Below are positions 12,801 through 25,210 of a DNA stretch of 64,000 nucleotides, in pieces. The position numbers were made by a program, and so were the translations under genes. Origin of the DNA: Archegozetes longisetosus (lineage: Eukaryota; Arthropoda; Arachnida; Sarcoptiformes; Trhypochthoniidae); the NCBI GenBank assembly GCA_018873245.2, contig JAEMBT020000007.1:4647129-4711128 (forward strand), written 5' to 3'. Position 1 is the first letter of the stretch, and each line of letters begins with the position of its first letter. A model generated the notes under the pieces. It did not search any database. It was not told the DNA's origin and saw nothing but the letters and a program-made list of their open reading frames with translations.

Positions 12801-15800
12801 CCTTCAGTTGCAATCAGTTTAAGCAACTGTTATTGCCTTGCTTTATGGTCATTACGTTATATTAGACTAAAAAATGCTTTACATCAACTAACTTTTGATC
12901 ATTTTATAAGTTTCCTCGCATTAAATATCTTATTAATTAAGTAACCAAACTCACCTGAATTATGAGAACCACAACGAAAATCGCTAATGAATACATTCAG
13001 ATCGAACCAAACTTAGAACGATCAAATAAACTAAAGTTATATCAATAAATAATAAGTTGAAAACTGCTAGAAATTAATTTCAATAAGCGTATCACATGTC
13101 CAGAAAGGAGAGAAAGTCACAAAAACTATATTCGCAAAGTGAACGACAGCTATACTGAAAAGATATAACAGAAAGCAAGTCTAATCTAATATAGAGAGTA
13201 TATAATAGGAGCAGTGCATAGATATCTGTTATCGTGATTTTTATTTTAGCAATAGCTGATAGCCGTAAGGTAAACATAAACTTATAGGTTGTATACGTGA
13301 CACCTGCAACTACTCATTGGCAAAAACGTCTTTTAATACTATGTTAGAGTTGATTGTATAATAGCCCGATAATACTATGTTAGACCCTATTATATTATAG
13401 TCTTCTTTCCCATGTCAACTGCCCCACCATACCTCTTGTTTTTTTATATATTTAAATGCTCTTAAAGGTCGTCGCAATTAACAAATTATTTTTGCAGCCA
13501 TCGTGAGAACTTTCCTTTTTTACGCGCTGTTTGTTGTGCGGTTAATCTTTCCACTTAAAGGGTTAGCTCTTTGGGAAACTATCGTCAATAGAAATTTGAT
13601 TGAAGCTCATGAATCCCAATTGACATATTTTTGGTCGTATTCTCTTTGAGTTTTCTTTCAAATTTAGCTGAGTAATCTAGAATTTGTTTTTGTAACATAT
13701 GCCTCGTCTAAAACTAGAAACACTCACATTTATTAAGTTATTTACAATTTAGAGAAATCACATAAAAATTGTTTACCACTAATTATAGGGGATTTGTTTC
13801 TGCTTTGAAAACCACTAATGAAAATTTGTCTTATCTCACAAATTGCATGTTTAGTGAAAAACTATTCAAGTATATAATCATTTGTCAAATTGAGTATCGA
13901 AAAGAAGTGCAAATCGAGATTTTAAGTTTAAAAATGTATTACTAGTTGAAAATGTATTACTTTGATCGAAAAACTGCATAATGTAAAACAAGTCAACTCA
14001 ATCTTAAACAAATTTGATTTTCCACTTATTTTTCAGTTTTGATTTTTATGTTAAATTGATTGAAAACATGAACCAATGTTTTTCGAGTTTCAAAATGCTT
14101 ACAACTGGTATCGATTTCTATATTTGCTTGAAATGTATGATTTTCTATTCTATCTTCAATCAAAATTTGAATATTAGACGTACACAAGCGCTCGATTGTG
14201 AGATGCGAGAATATATAAATAGATTTGAAAACTTATTTTAAAAATCCAACTGATTTTCCATTGGACCATAATTTCTAGAAAGATACTCAACAATTTAGTA
14301 GTAGCGCGATATAAATCGGTTCAATATTTGATACTTGCAAACGCATTTTCAGGCCATAATCCAATAAAATAGGTAACAGGTTATGATCAATTCTATGGTT
14401 ATGTCTTGCCAAATCATCTAATGGTTATTTTTTAGCATCAAATAACCTGACATTTGCGTCAATTTGTAATGTGTAGAGTTGAATTTTTATACTAAATTAT
14501 ATTATTCTGGTTATTATAGTATGTCTTAGGCAAAAACATCCCTAATTCTAGTATCGATCGGCTTATAGGCTCCTAAAGAGTAGCTATACTAACATAAGCT
14601 ACCAAAGAGTGGCAAACAAAGAAAGAAAAAGACGAAAAAAAGGTTGAGATAATAAAAATTTAATTCAACATTATTGTATATGAGTTACAATGACTTAAAT
14701 TGAAAGTATTAATAAAGTTTTATTACAATAAATGACTAATAACGTTGGGTGTCAAATACAACAGAACAGGTTTTGCATAACCAATATTCTCATAACCAAT
14801 CTTATCATCATATAAACACTTGTAATATAACCGCTCAATAAAAACATTTCGCCTTTTCTATACCTATTTGAAAAAACATTGTTTTGCACAGCAAATACCA
14901 GATCAAACAGAACTTGATTTGATAGAATCAGGATTTGAAGGTAAGAAAGTGAGAAATAATTGAATGATAGAGTAGAGATGGTGGAGTTAAGATAACTTTC
15001 TCACTACACTCAACATGTTTTGATTCATTTGTATAAATAACAAATCATATGAAGAAATCAAAACTTAAATTCAATAGTCACATGTGTCAAAATGAATGTG
15101 TCAATAAAACAAGAATAAATATGAAAATTTAGGGTCTGTTATGGTATTTGCTGTTATCACCGGAACAAACAACTTTCAGTTTCTTATACCCCAATAGTAC
15201 AAAACATGTCTAAAACTAATAGCAATTGAATGCTATAACCGATAACATATTGTAACAATTGAGTGGTCATTAACTGAACTAAGTTTTCATTGAACAAGTA
15301 ATTACTAAATATAACTAACAGTAATTGGAAATTGTTTAATAATTTTGAAAATCTATAAGATTTTAAACTTAATTCAATTGGTGAGTTGTTTAAACTGAAT
15401 CAGATTCTGAAGCTTTCTAAGAAAATAAAAATCAAAATGTGTAGAAATAATATTTGAAAATAAATCAAATAAAAGTATATTATTCTAAATAAACTGATAT
15501 ATATATCTTATATATTTATAGAAATATTTTGCATCAACTAAATAATTGAGGTATAAATCGTCTAGAAGTGATTTCTTCTCAAAACTCAATCCATTGCTAG
15601 CTTGAGCTCTGATTTAAAACAACCATTGTTTGGGTTGAATTAAAAACCAGCAAAAATCGATGAAATATTAACAAAATATTAAAGTAGTTTAGTTGCCATA
15701 TTTAAGATTAGGGTTAGCAGAACAACATTTGGCTGTAGTACTCATAGAAAGGAGTTGAACTAAAACTGGGGACAAACGGTGGAACTGAAGTGAAAACAGT

Positions 15801-15995
15801 TGGGCTAAAATTGGACAAATAGTTTCCTTACTTTTCTTGAGTCAGCACACCATTTGGCAAAAGCAAGCAATCCAAACATTAACCAAATATAATACATAAT
15901 AATATTTATAACAATTACTTCATTCTCTAAACACTTGTTTATAATACAATTGAATATAAATCAATTTTGTTTTGCTCTTTAAAAATCTGATGCCA
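9881..15995. other. Long AT-rich intergenic region, no gene seen
   Basis: About 6 kb with only short, low-complexity open frames on either strand and no recognisable domains. It holds a 13-base minisatellite at 11549-11600 and a duplicated AATACTATGTTAG at about 13.34 and 13.37 kb. The segment below 15996 probably carries the 3'UTR of the minus-strand PP1-docking gene. Confidence 0.5.
11549..11600. repeat. 13-base tandem repeat, 4 copies
   Basis: The unit AGATGAAGCCTTA occurs three times perfectly (11549, 11562, 11575). A fourth, diverged copy is AAATGAAGTCTTA (11588-11600). Confidence 0.95.
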
Positions 15996-18900
15996 TCAAA
16001 CATTCATCGAATAATAAATGACTCCTTCATTATCTTGAGATAATTTGTTAGTATTAATAGTATTTGTTTCCTCAGCTATGACTAGTCTTTTTGTATCATT
16101 TTGTAGATTAGTTGCCATTTTATTAGTAGTTAATTCTCCGGTTTTCACGTTACTAGAACTACTGCTCAAACTCTTAGCGAATAACAAGTCGGACGAATGC
16201 TTGGGTGAAGAACTGGCACCTTCTGGAGCGCCTCTTTCATCATTGGAAGACATCACTGGCTTAACACTAATAGAGGACATGGAAGTCACTTTTTTCTGTA
16301 ACTTTGGCTGCAGTTGTTGTTCGAGTTGGCGCTGAATTTGTTGCTTCAGCTGATCACGATTTGTGTTATTACTATTGGCAAACACTTGTATCACTAGTCC
16401 GTCTTCACCTCGCATTGTCTTCATCTGCGATTGAGATATCAGTGAAGACGGACGTGGAAGAGTTCGAGAATGTTGTGCTGCTGCTCCCGCTTGTCGTGTG
16501 TCATCATTTTGTAGTTCGTTCATCTGCTTCACTGTCATTGGTTTCTGCTGTTGACTAACTCTAATCTGTACTAACTGTGGCTTCTTTTGCAGAGTTTGAT
16601 TGTGTTGTGTTGGTAACTGATTATTCGGGTTATTATTAGTATTGTTAGTCGTTTGAGGCCATGAGACGTGACTACCAGTCATTTGAGAAGAAACAATCGG
16701 AGAATTACCAGTTTGTGATTGCATTTGTTTAAGTATTTCAGTAGTTGATCCATATTTAGGTCTAATGCCGCGAACCGATGGTCTGCGAGCGAACCCGAAC
16801 GAGGGATCATCTTCTTCTGTCAAGGAATATCGTTTCTTAATTCGTTCAGTTCTTTGAATGTCTTGCTGCACAAAGTGTTCCAATTCGTCTTTGGAAAGCG
16901 TTTGTGCGTTGTGTTGACTGTTGTGATAAACTGGTGGCACAGGTAAAGCCCCAGCCTGTGGTGTTTGCTGTAAAACATGCGGATATGCATTCAGACCATC
17001 GCGTCGTCTTATTTCACTTGGATTTGGAAATTCATTATGTTGTTGAATGTGGTAGTGATAGGGAGGCGGCTGTTTGTGAGGCGGGGGCAATGTCTGAATA
17101 CCAGTTGGGAATCGAGAAGTCATTCTTTGATGAATCGGTTGTTGGAGAGGAAAACGATTGTACATCACTTGTGATGGCATTGATGGAGATGGAGTATGGT
17201 ATCGAGGATTAAATTGCGGCCTATTTTGATAGAAGATCTGCTGCTGCTGAGGAGATACTGGGCGGGGATTTGGGGAAACGGGTCTTTGATTTGGTTGATA
17301 TTGATATCTAATTTGTTGTTGATTATTAAGCTGTTCTGAATTATTAAATGATTTCCACTGTTGAGTTTCACCGTTGCGATTAAGTGATAAATAATTTAGA
17401 TTATTGTTGCTATTACTACTTCTAGCTGGCATTTGTTGATTAGCAGTGATTTGCTGATTAGCAATCATTTGTTGATTAGCGATCATTTGTTGATTAGCGA
17501 TCATTTGTTGATTAGCAGCCATTTGTTGATTAGCAGTCATTTGTGCACTTGCGAAGGAAGATAGAGAAGCGGTTCTTTTAGAAGGAACTAAAGCCTTTGG
17601 CTCTGAGGTATATTCTATAATAAATTCATCAGTTGACCAATCATTAGAATTTGGTTGAGTCTGTTGTGTCGGTGGTCTGGGTTGCAATGATTGGTTGGGT
17701 TGAGAACTTATATTAGCTGATCTTTGATTGACATGACTGGTGGGCAACTGTTTAGTTTGGTCTTCCAATTGATCTTTATTTTGTTTAACAGTTTTATCAC
17801 TATTGGTGGTAAATATAGGGAATTTGCTATTATTTTGTACAATAAAATGATTAACAGTATGACTCTGTTTCATAGGTTTAGTTAACTTAATATGATTTTC
17901 AGTTTTATTGTCTAAAAGCATATTTTCATAAAACATAAGATTACGCTTAAATGCTTTCATGTGATTCATTTGCATAGTACTGGTCTGATCACTGGTGAAA
18001 ATATTAAAAACTTTTTTATCATTACTCCATTCATGCTCTGTCACATCGTCGTTATGATTTTGCGACGATTCTGATTTCTCTCCTTCCGCACTTTCCTGCT
18101 CTTGTCTTTCAGTCGGTGTAACATCTGCTTTCTTCTCGACCTCTTCCAGACTGTCATTCCTTTCAGACTCAACATTAACCTCATTCGATGAATTGCCAGT
18201 CTCAGCATTGACTCCATTGTTCGGATCGTTTCCAATTGAGTCAACTTTTGTCAGGCTGTCATCAGTTGGTGTTTCTGTGACAGATTTCAACGAAGTCTCA
18301 CTATTTGTAACATTATAAACAGGTTTTTCACTATCAATCAATTTAGTATCATTAAAATTATTGGAATTATCATTATCATTGGTCATCAAAATAATAGTGT
18401 CTTGAGATGTGATACTCGAATCACTAGCGATGTCTTGTAGAGATCCTTCAGGACTAGAATCATTGCCATCTTCAGAAGCAATATCACTTAATTCACTATC
18501 AGCTAACTTAACGATACAATCACTTGCATTTCTATAGGTGTCCTTATTATGAAAATGAATGGGAAAGTCGTCCTGACACAGTTGTTCTTCAGGCAAACTA
18601 ATATGACTACCAATAGCTTGTAAAATAGCGTCCTCTTTGAGAACACCAATAATCTGTTCCTCCTCAAGAGCTTCATTGTTGTTCAAGATCATTGACTCCC
18701 ATTTAGAACTGAATTCATTGATAAACTTTTGGTCGGCAGTTGTACTATTAGTGACGAGAGTGTTCGTCGTCGTCGTCGTCATCGTCTTCTTCGTCGATAT
18801 AATTAATGCTCAGATCGTTATCATAAGCACATAAAGAACTGGCGATTAAGTCGCGATAATCTGGTGGTGGTTCGAACGGCAGAAAGTCTTGGTATTCGGC

Positions 18901-19792
18901 CGGTGGTTCAAACATATATCCCTGAACTTCGACCAGATTAAAATCGGTGGGACTTTTCAGTGCTATTATTTGTGGCATCAAACTCTGAGGCCAATCATCG
19001 CAAAAAACTTGCATCGTTTCACTAAATGTCACTCTCCTTTTTCCATTATTCAATTTTTTCGAATCTTTCAAACCTTTCTTTAGCAATGATTTCAATTGTT
19101 TTGGTTGCGTTGTCGTCATCTCTTGTGAATCGCTATCCAATATTATTATTATTATTATTATTAATGTTGCTGTTGTCGTTATTATTATTGTTATTATTAT
19201 TAATAATATTATTATTATTATTTTCTAGTGTTTGTTCACTTGTACTGTCAGCTGAACTTTGGTTTGAAGGGTTGTCTAGAGAATTAGTTGTATTTACAGT
19301 CGATTCCGTAATTATCGTGACTTCATTAGCTTCTGATTTGACAACAGTCTCAATGATAACAATTTGATTATTAGAGACCGGATGAGCACCATTTGGACCA
19401 TTGGGACCAATCCGTGTGTTAGAGCTGTCAGACTCTTGTCCATGAAGTGCTGGATCTTGAGGCATATCATCGACTCCATCGTCAGTGTTATCGTCGTGTT
19501 GACTGAGATCGTTGTGATCGTAAACATCTGCGTTCTGTCTATGGTCTGCACGCATGCCAGTCATAGCAGTCATGCCAGTAGTACAGCTAACGTCGAAATG
19601 CTGCTCAGACTCACTATTGTGATCGTTTATTATCTTAGACTCGACTTGAGAATTGGCAACATCTGGCTTTATAAGAGTGAGTCCTATTTCATCATTAGAC
19701 TGATCGCCAATGGCCTCATTTTGCAGTTTTTCAACTTCATCATTATTACTTGCATTATGACAAAACTGAAATATTTTTGCTGATTCAGACAT
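15996..19792 (-). CDS. Low-complexity protein with PP1-docking (RVxF) motif; two apparent frameshifts
   Basis: Three overlapping minus-strand frames lie head to tail: 19792-19133 (acidic, Asn-rich, starts MSESAKIFQFCHN), 19140-18748, and 18782-15996 (928 codons, Gln/Pro/Ser-rich). The middle segment has the PP1-binding signature GKRRVTFSE (RVTF) after KSLLKKG. It also holds paired FEPPAEY and FEPPPDY motifs; the second contains PPxY, a WW-domain ligand. The third has tandem ANQQMI repeats, a basic QRTERIKKRYSLTEEDD stretch and RRPSVRGIRPKYGSTTEIL. Each segment continues into the next only by a +1 shift, inside an Asn (AAT/AAC) tract and a GAC tract respectively. Slippage or assembly error is simplest; an unrecognised intron remains possible at the first break. 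The combined product would be about 1,250 residues. I do not recognise the orthologue. A cytoskeletal or junctional phosphatase-targeting scaffold is inference. Confidence 0.55.
17429..17542. repeat. Coding 18-base tandem repeat (ANQQMI units)
   Basis: Six to seven near-perfect copies of an 18-base unit (plus strand CATTTGTTGATTAGCGAT and variants) encode a hexapeptide array of the ANQQMI/ANQQMA type within the large minus-strand frame. It stays in frame, as expected for an expanded coding minisatellite. Confidence 0.95.
18762..18785. repeat. GAC/GTC trinucleotide tract at reading-frame switch
   Basis: A GTC-repeat on the plus strand (GAC on the minus) reads as Asp in the middle frame and as Thr in the next frame. 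The middle frame meets its stop at 18748, so any frame switch has to occur around this tract. Confidence 0.85.
19138..19225. repeat. Interrupted ATT/AAT trinucleotide tract (poly-Asn)
   Basis: ATT-rich repeat with GTT interruptions encodes an Asn tract at the end of the first reading frame. The frame stops at TAG (19133-19135), directly after the tract, while the downstream coding frame is offset by one base. Confidence 0.9.
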
Positions 19793-20037
19793 TGCCGTAA
19801 CTTTATTTATATCATTTACGATTTCCTTTCAACTAATAGTTAACAATAAGATAATTGTAATTAGAGTTGTATAATGAATACTTCAATAACATAAATGCAA
19901 TAATAATAACAATAATCAAAACGCTGATATAAGCGAATTTTTTTGTTATCACAAATTCATACCTATTTATATAATAGTGATCTTTAATAATGACCTTAAT
20001 ATTTACGCAATAATACTTTTTGTATATATATATATAT

Positions 20038-20072
<35 letters not shown>

Positions 20073-22825
20073 TTGAATGAATTGTTAAAATATTCTTCCA
20101 AATGTCTAACAGTAAAACCACTTCAACTCAATCTCTCAATTAACTGTTTTTACTTGAGGTCAAAGTATTGACGAATTCTGGAATGAATGAAAGTTCAGTA
20201 GATCTGATTTAAGCGAGTAATTAAATTTAAAGAAAAAAGAAAATTGGACAATAAATCACAGACTATTTAGTTTGTTGGGGCTAGAAATGTATTTCTATCT
20301 TTAGATGTTGTTTTTCTTATTTAGCAAAAAACATATTTTCAGACAGAACCCAATTCCTAGTGAACTGCTTCTAACAATAAGAACTTGATCTAGGTTAAAA
20401 GTCACTAAAGTGTAATCACGTTCAAGTATTTGATTAGTGAAAAATATGAACTTTTAGGTAATTAGGATGAAAAAATATTTAATTACCAGTTGATAAGATA
20501 TGAAAATATCTCTTTTTTTCTTCAATCACAACTTCAGATCTAGTTTTCACAATCACTTTTCACAGACCATTAAAAATTAATTCAAACTCTAATCGTAATT
20601 AATTATTTAATTGGTTAATACTATCAGAATATCAAAACTTTTCTATAATCTGAACAACTTTGTTGTAAATAAGATTTAATTGAATACTAATAAAGTATTT
20701 TTGCGCTCAGGTATTAAGTGTTTGAGAATCGGTTTACAGACTATTTAAAGCAAATTTAAGTCTCATCAGATCAGGAGGTATTTGATGAAGCAGACTTTAA
20801 TGATTCTATAACTATTAGATCATTGTTCAGAATGGGTTTACGCACAAAATAATTATTGGTTTAGATAATGATGAGAAAGAGTCGTAATTGTTTTGACATA
20901 TATTTATAAGTGTTCTCATGAGTAGAAAAAATACTTCAAAATTAGTTCGTTGACTTTCCTATTATTTGCATTTAAATAAATGTTTCTCTTATCACTATTT
21001 CTTCTTTTCTTTCTAACTATTTCATTGACTTGTTATTTAAACATCTTTTAAATATAATTCTTCTCTAATTCTTCTCTATTTATTACATTATATCGAATAT
21101 GAGCTCAATTTTGTTGACCGAAAAAATGGCTGTTTTTGTGTGATTGGGTTATTATTACATTAATATCTAAACTACTTCTAATTTAGAAAATATTTAACTT
21201 AGATCATCATAAGAATTGAATATTTAGAAGCAGAATAACAATTAGAAACCAATTGATGAGAAGTAGTACGAAATATAATGAAAAATATTGTTAATAGACT
21301 TACGGCTCGATCGAAGCCATTGTTGCCATCAGTTGATGTCTTCTTATTGCTCCTTTTCTACTCTGCCATCAATTCTTATATTCATTATAATACTATTGAA
21401 AATCATTTTTATCTCACACACATCTCTAACTGAGATTTGGTTTAAATCAAAATTCATTTTTGGTTTAGGTATAGATATTTAGAATTATTTGTGACACAAT
21501 ATTATTATATAGTCTTATAAACAGATAGACGTTAAACAGAGATTCAACTTTCCGATTTTCACATTCAATCCTTTCTATGTTTACAACAGTTTCTACTACT
21601 GCCATCTCATACCCATTCTCTTTACTACACTCTCTATTCTATATAACATATACATGTATTACTTACTTCTTTATTCACTACTTCATTACGCTTTCAAGAC
21701 CAGTTTAACTTATTCTTAATCAAATTTCAACTTTTCTTCAACTGATTAGCCATTCAATGACTGAGATTCAAATTTGATGAAATGCTTTATGAGCACTTTC
21801 TAAGAATAGATTAAGAAACTAGTGAGTCATCAAAAGTTTATCTAAGTTTTTATAAGTTATCTCAAGTTCTTATTGAAAGCAACATAAGTTTTCATTGTAC
21901 AATCAAATCGATTTGAAGAAGTGAAGACACGACTTAAGTAAAACGTAGATCAATTAAAGAGACAAATAACTAGATAACAAATAAGTTGTAACAATTATAA
22001 TAAGTAATCATAAATACCAAATTGAAACCGTAGTAACTGTTTATATGGAAGAATGAGTGCATACTTTTCAAATGAATTGCTCATGACATGATTCACATGT
22101 TGCTTATGTATTACTAGAGCACTAATTAGATAATAAAATATTCAGCTTTAAAACAATCATTCTATTTCAATTATTGGTTTCAACACCTTTCAAACGTAAT
22201 AATTGATATCTAAGATTAAAGCGATTATTAGTCTAATCCTAATGATATGGGACACGCATAGAATCGATTAAATAGATTGTGTGCATTGCACGATTATCAG
22301 AGCCGTAACTGAGGTTGGACTGAATTTCTCTAATGTTTTATAGATTGAGTGGATCGAAGTTCAATCTGGGTGTTGGAATAAAAGGCAGATAGAAATTAAT
22401 AAACAAGAATACTATAAATGAGCGACTGATATAAACTTTTATTTATATAACTTCTTTAATATCTACTTTTCAGTTATGCGATAACCACATCACGTAGTTT
22501 ACTATTAAGATATTTGCTCAATTTTTACCCTTTAATCAAATGGATCTTAGATATTAAAATCAATGGTAATTCTCATAGCTTCAATTCATATTCAATTGTT
22601 AAGAATAGAATAGAGAATATTTCAACTGAACATACACTCGAATAAATGTTAAGACATAAGTGAATGAAAATATGACAAACTCGTTAAAATCATTAAACAT
22701 GAATATTACAAATGATGAATGAAATTAACAATTAGACAAAGAAAAAAGAGAACCAGTATTTGAGTGAAAATCAAAAAATTTATATGATTAAAGTATAATA
22801 ATGTTAATAATAATAAAAAGCAGAT
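19793..22825. other. Intergenic, no gene seen
   Basis: AT-rich sequence between two minus-strand genes. It should include the promoter of the PP1-docking gene near 19.8-20.0 kb and the 3'UTR of the LEM-domain gene below 22826. A (TA)n/(GT)n microsatellite lies at 20022-20070. No coding exon is supported. Confidence 0.5.
20022..20070. repeat. (TA)n followed by (GT)15 microsatellite
   Basis: A short TA run (about 20022-20038) is followed by fifteen perfect GT dinucleotides (20041-20070). Confidence 0.97.
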
Positions 22826-25210
22826 TTAAGATGTGAGCGAAGATGAACAACCAACAGATTCTGGGAATCTCTGATGATAACGTTCTGGTTTGAGAAACTT
22901 GACGCTAACCAACTTTTTCTCACACCACCACCCATGAAGTGCATTGAATGCGTCGGTCGCCGATTCGATTGATTTACATTTCAAATAAACCAGGCCTTCG
23001 TTAGAGTCTTCCTCGATCTCCAAGTGAACGATACCGTGCGTACCCGTTTTTGAAGAAGTCGATGTCTTCTCCAGAATAGCGTTTCGAATATTAGTCTTCC
23101 AATTTGTTGGATCCGATAGTTTAGTTTCCTTATCGAACATGTTTCGTATTTTGAGGAAAACGGTGGGTGCAGCAAAAGTAGCCTTCGAGACCGGACCTCC
23201 GTTGTTGGTGTTGGAAACTGACTGGTTGTTCTCAGCAGCAAATGCCTGTCCCTGCCATTCAATACCACCAGTTCGGATAATTGTTGAACCATTTCCTTGA
23301 GCATCACTATTGCCGGTATTGATTGCAACCCACTTCCAAGTCTTGTAATCATCTCCTTCAATGTTTTCCATTTCCACTTTAACTCTTGATTCAGTGGACT
23401 CGATATGTTTAACCACTTTATCCCAAATCCTCTTATACTTAGAGGTCTTTCTCTCTGATGGTGAGAGAAGTGTGTCGCGAATATGCAAAACAGGCATGGA
23501 CTGTGGATTGTCTGGGGATTGAAGCAATTCAAGACTCTTCTCGACAAAGTCGTAGACCAAGTCCTGTTCCTCAGTGCGAATGCGCTTAGAGCGTCTGATA
23601 TATAAAATGCTTGAAAACACTACAAACACAGCTATAAATGCGGAAAATATTTTCCAAGAATTTTGCTTCAAAATAAGTAATGAATAGCAGCCAAAAGGCA
23701 AGTTTAATGGATAATCATCGCTGATAGCGACTTTTGTAATTTCTCCAAGCGAATCCAAAGTGCATTTGAGCTGCCAGTTAGGGTTCAATTGAATCAAAAT
23801 GAGAGCATTGACGAAATCTCTATCATAGACGACAATATCTTTCTCGTCTTGTTTGATCCCATCTCTATCGGTCTTAATGATATCAACTTTGTTGAATATT
23901 GCATTCTTCAAATCTTTTATGGGAAAAGAATTTGGATCGAGAACTGATGATTTGATGTCATTAGAGCCGCAATAGTATTTCAATTGAGTCTTATCGACGA
24001 AAGTCTTAATTTCTTTGACAATAGTTAAAGCGGGCATTATATCAGACTTATATTTAAGGCAGTTATCACTATCACCAGAAAAGACATCTTTATCGGTATC
24101 CGTTTGACAGATGGGAGCGACCAGTTCTTCATCAATAAAGTGGAAATTAGTCAAATCGACAGTAGATTTAGGCAAAGAACTAATTCGTGTGTAGAAGTAA
24201 AACGAGAAAATAAAAACAAAGAACAACACAACGAGTACTAGAATTGCAAATGATATAAAATTAGAAGTCGAAGAAAAGTTATTTGAATCTTCATAACCAG
24301 TGGCCGAAGATTGTGATGGTTTCGATTTGGCTGTGAACGAACTCAGATTAAGACCTGGTCTGTGACGCAGAAGCCGCTCACGAATGCCATCGTTTTGCTC
24401 TTGTTCGGTATCCGCTTCGCTATCACTATAATTGGCCAGTTTTGCCGGCGTCAGGGCTGAGGTCAGTACCGAACGTCTTAGAGGCGGGCGTGTAAGAGAT
24501 GAGAAATTAGATAATTTAGAGGCGTTTGTCATCGGTGTGAGGGGTGGCGGCGGATATGGTCGCGCAAAAGGCACTCTTTGTGATGACAACTGGTCCTGAA
24601 GTGGTCGCGACGGAGAACTTGACGGTTTCTTTCGCGGAGATCTTCGAGTCTTTCCTAATTCTTCTTCTGCCATATCATCGTTTTCAGAGCTTTCCGAAGA
24701 ATAGTTAGTCAGAGAATGACTGTTTGTGTCATTGCTTCCAACACGTGCTCCACTCATTACTGCCAATGATTTTCGGCCACTTTTTGGAGTTGTTGTCTTC
24801 TTAACCGATGATATTGGGTTTGATGACTGCCGACGAGTCTTGGGTGTCGATGTCTTGGCTGAAGTGGCACCGAATTCCTCTTCTAATCTTCTTCTCGGAG
24901 AACTGCGTTGAGATGGCGTTCGAAGAGTTGACGATCGCACTGATTGTGGCTTTTGCTGACCATTAACTTCTTCATTATTAGTCATCAAATCGTTGTTATC
25001 ATTAGTGTTGTTTTGATGATTGTTTTGATTGAGTTCTTCTTGTCTTTCATTAATTAATTTGATTAATTTTTTCAAATATACTGAACGAGTGGACTGAGTA
25101 ATAGGTCCACAATCAAAATGAAACTCTTGTTCGAGTCTTCTTCTGATGGCATCATTGGATAATGACTTGAGGTCTTCGCTACTATTGTCAACAAGACTGT
25201 TATCAGCCAT
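22826..25210 (-). CDS. LEMD3: MAN1/LEMD3-type inner nuclear membrane protein, single exon
   Basis: A 794-residue frame with the MAN1 domain order. The N-terminal LEM domain (about residues 15-55; LSNDAIRRRLEQEFHFD, GPITQSTRSVYLKKL) binds BAF/chromatin. A basic Ser/Pro-rich nucleoplasmic region follows, with SPRKK, RRSPRKKPSS and PPLRRS motifs. The first transmembrane helix is at about 317-341 (FAILVLVVLFFVFIFSF). The lumenal MSC domain runs to a second helix at about 518-538 (SWKIFSAFIAVFVVFSSILY). The C-terminal winged-helix part (LVYDFVEKSLELLQS) is followed by an RRM/UHM-like domain (TVFLKIRNMFD to LVSVKFLKPERYHQRFP). In animals MAN1 binds receptor Smads and damps BMP/TGF-beta signalling; the UHM supports that role by homology. 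The start ATG directly precedes the LEM domain. The coding region has no intron, unlike most genes in this window. Confidence 0.93.
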   Translation of the reverse strand: MADNSLVDNSSEDLKSLSNDAIRRRLEQEFHFDCGPITQSTRSVYLKKLIKLINERQEELNQNNHQNNTNDNNDLMTNNEEVNGQQKPQSVRSSTLRTPSQRSSPRRRLEEEFGATSAKTSTPKTRRQSSNPISSVKKTTTPKSGRKSLAVMSGARVGSNDTNSHSLTNYSSESSENDDMAEEELGKTRRSPRKKPSSSPSRPLQDQLSSQRVPFARPYPPPPLTPMTNASKLSNFSSLTRPPLRRSVLTSALTPAKLANYSDSEADTEQEQNDGIRERLLRHRPGLNLSSFTAKSKPSQSSATGYEDSNNFSSTSNFISFAILVLVVLFFVFIFSFYFYTRISSLPKSTVDLTNFHFIDEELVAPICQTDTDKDVFSGDSDNCLKYKSDIMPALTIVKEIKTFVDKTQLKYYCGSNDIKSSVLDPNSFPIKDLKNAIFNKVDIIKTDRDGIKQDEKDIVVYDRDFVNALILIQLNPNWQLKCTLDSLGEITKVAISDDYPLNLPFGCYSLLILKQNSWKIFSAFIAVFVVFSSILYIRRSKRIRTEEQDLVYDFVEKSLELLQSPDNPQSMPVLHIRDTLLSPSERKTSKYKRIWDKVVKHIESTESRVKVEMENIEGDDYKTWKWVAINTGNSDAQGNGSTIIRTGGIEWQGQAFAAENNQSVSNTNNGGPVSKATFAAPTVFLKIRNMFDKETKLSDPTNWKTNIRNAILEKTSTSSKTGTHGIVHLEIEEDSNEGLVYLKCKSIESATDAFNALHGWWCEKKLVSVKFLKPERYHQRFPESVGCSSSLTS

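Noticed and set aside
13092..13277. Minus-strand frame with hydrophobic residues, tested as a distant leader exon for the TNF-receptor-like gene
   Set aside because: No good donor site and more than 3 kb away; unsupported.
16045..16558. Plus-strand frames opposite the large Gln-rich frame
   Set aside because: Antisense shadows of the minus-strand coding sequence.
22981..23547. 188-codon alternative minus-strand frame inside the LEMD3-like gene
   Set aside because: Out-of-frame shadow; the RRM/UHM similarity belongs to the other frame.
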